DNA from: Anaerozeibacter quisquiliarum
GTDB lineage: Bacteria > Bacillota > Clostridia > Christensenellales > Aristaeellaceae
Assembly (NCBI GenBank): GCA_051162045.1
Contig: JBISDI010000001.1
Reading direction: 5' to 3' (one strand)
Length of the DNA stretch: 64,000 nucleotides
Each line of letters opens with the position of its first letter. The first letter of the stretch is position 1. Shown here piece after piece: positions 63,031 to 64,000 of the stretch. The notes under the pieces were generated by a model that worked only from the letters and a program-made list of their open reading frames with translations, had not been told where the DNA came from and did not search any database. The position numbers and the translations under genes are program-made.

Positions 63031-64000
63031 ATGCAAGAAGCGCTTGTGGCGCGCGATATCGGCGCCGCGCTTACCAGGGATCAGATTGTGGAGAGCATCC
63101 AGGGCAAGCTGGCGCGGCATTTCGGCTGCGAGATCATCGACGCCACGCCCGACCAGCTCTACCAGGTGATCGCGTCCACCGTGCGCGACGAGGTGATGGC
63201 CCGCCGGGCGCAGTCGCGCGGCGTACGCAAACAGGCCGGCAGCAAGAAGCTGTACTATCTGTCGGCGGAATTCCTCGTGGGCCGGGCGCTGCACAACAAC
63301 ATGATCTCGCTCGTCAACGAGCCCAACTACATCGCGGCCTTTCGGGAGCTTTCCATCGACAAATCGCTGATCTTTGAGCAGGAGCCCGAGCCGGGTCTGG
63401 GCAACGGCGGGCTGGGTCGGCTCGCGGCCTGCTTTCTGGATTCGCTGTCGGCCTTGAAGCTGCCGGCGATGGGCTGCACGATCCGCTACGAATACGGTCT
63501 GTTCCGCCAGAAGCTGGTGGACGGCTACCAGATCGAACTGCCCGACAACTGGCTGGCCAACGGCAACCAGTGGGAGGTGTGCCGCCCCGACCAGACGGTC
63601 GAGGTGCGCTTCGGCGGCCACGTCGAATCCTACGAGCAGGACGGCGTGACCTGCTACCGCAGCGTGGACCAATCGACGGTGCTGGCGGTGCCCTACGACA
63701 TGCCGGTGCTCGGCTACGACTCCACGATGGTCAACATGCTGCGCATGTGGTCGGCGCGCTCGCCCAAGCAGCTGGACATGACCTCGTTCAACCGCGGCCA
63801 GTACGCGCAGGCGATGCAGGAGAAGACGCTGGCCGAGGTGATCTCGAAGGTGCTCTACCCCGAGGACAACCACGACGAGGGCAAGGAACTGCGCCTCAAG
63901 CAACAGTACTTTTTTTCCTCCGCCACCGTGCAGTACGCGGTGAGCGACTTTCTCAAGCTGCACGGCCCCAACTTTTCGATCTTCCCCGACAAGGTGGCGC
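63031..64000 (+). CDS. glgP: Glycogen/alpha-glucan phosphorylase, N-terminal part
   Basis: The first 323 codons of a GT35 phosphorylase; the gene leaves the window at its right end. Recognisable segments are KKLYYLSAEFLVGRALHNNM, EPGLGNGGLGRLAACFLDS, IRYEYGLFRQ and QQYFFSSATVQ. It releases glucose-1-phosphate from glycogen, reversing the work of the glgC-glgD-glgA cluster 47 kb away. ATG after GAGGAGGCTCATT. The PLP-lysine region is beyond the edge. Confidence 0.95.
   Translation, partial: MQEALVARDIGAALTRDQIVESIQGKLARHFGCEIIDATPDQLYQVIASTVRDEVMARRAQSRGVRKQAGSKKLYYLSAEFLVGRALHNNMISLVNEPNYIAAFRELSIDKSLIFEQEPEPGLGNGGLGRLAACFLDSLSALKLPAMGCTIRYEYGLFRQKLVDGYQIELPDNWLANGNQWEVCRPDQTVEVRFGGHVESYEQDGVTCYRSVDQSTVLAVPYDMPVLGYDSTMVNMLRMWSARSPKQLDMTSFNRGQYAQAMQEKTLAEVISKVLYPEDNHDEGKELRLKQQYFFSSATVQYAVSDFLKLHGPNFSIFPDKVA

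Overview
The window is 64 kb of GC-rich, gene-dense bacterial chromosome with no rRNA or tRNA gene, CRISPR array, insertion sequence or prophage that I could see. Gene content points to an anaerobic or fermentative Gram-positive of the class Clostridia, possibly near Christensenellales (that placement is inference). The signs are a glycyl radical enzyme with its activase, NfnAB-type ferredoxin/NADP enzymes, a GlgC/GlgD/GlgA glycogen cluster, BirA/BioY, an ArgJ-type arginine operon, CheC/CheD, an ECF transporter, SEC-C and EFR1 proteins, and strong AGGAGG ribosome binding sites. GTG and TTG starts are common. Many promoters have a 17-bp spacer.

Layout. 1-5.7 kb: start of a ROK regulator gene, divergent from an operon of DeoR regulator, SorE-like zinc dehydrogenase, radical SAM activase and glycyl radical enzyme. 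5.8-10.8 kb: peptidase C26-like protein, PepT, then a cation P-type ATPase behind a yybP-ykoY (Mn2+) riboswitch. 10.9-19.9 kb, minus strand: AzlCD, glgC-glgD-glgA, rsmI overlapping an Rmt-type 16S rRNA methyltransferase gene, a DUF3788 gene, and birA-bioY with a BirA-like operator. 20.2-24.9 kb, plus: a ribose-type sugar ABC transporter, then marR-flavodoxin. 25.3-34.7 kb, minus: a long array of SEC-C protein, tadA, MazG-like, a GuaA-like protein with an inactive glutaminase site, GNAT, asd, dapA, rpiB, nfnA and nfnB. 35-42.2 kb: pfkA, then xpaC-telA-lemA-TPM (plus), then a tandem-HTH MerR regulator with an ABC exporter (minus). 42.3-51.8 kb, plus: the arginine operon argC-argJ-argB-argD-carA-carB, where carB is fused in frame to diaminopimelate epimerase. 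51.8-64 kb: cheC-cheD, pgi, a DUF3810 metalloprotease-like gene, an EFR1 ferredoxin gene, an ECF transporter (S, A, T), a Nudix hydrolase, a double class II aldolase, a secreted Ig-like protein and the start of glgP.

How the genes fit together. Glycogen turnover and upper glycolysis are represented by glgC, glgD, glgA, glgP, pgi and pfkA. Lysine/diaminopimelate synthesis is split: asd and dapA lie in one minus-strand array, while the epimerase is fused to the arginine-operon carbamoyl phosphate synthetase. The most unusual items are the CarB-DapF fusion with a Cys-to-Ser change in its epimerase site, the chromosomal Rmt-like methyltransferase overlapping rsmI, the GuaA-like protein with altered active sites, and the uncharacterised glycyl radical enzyme operon.
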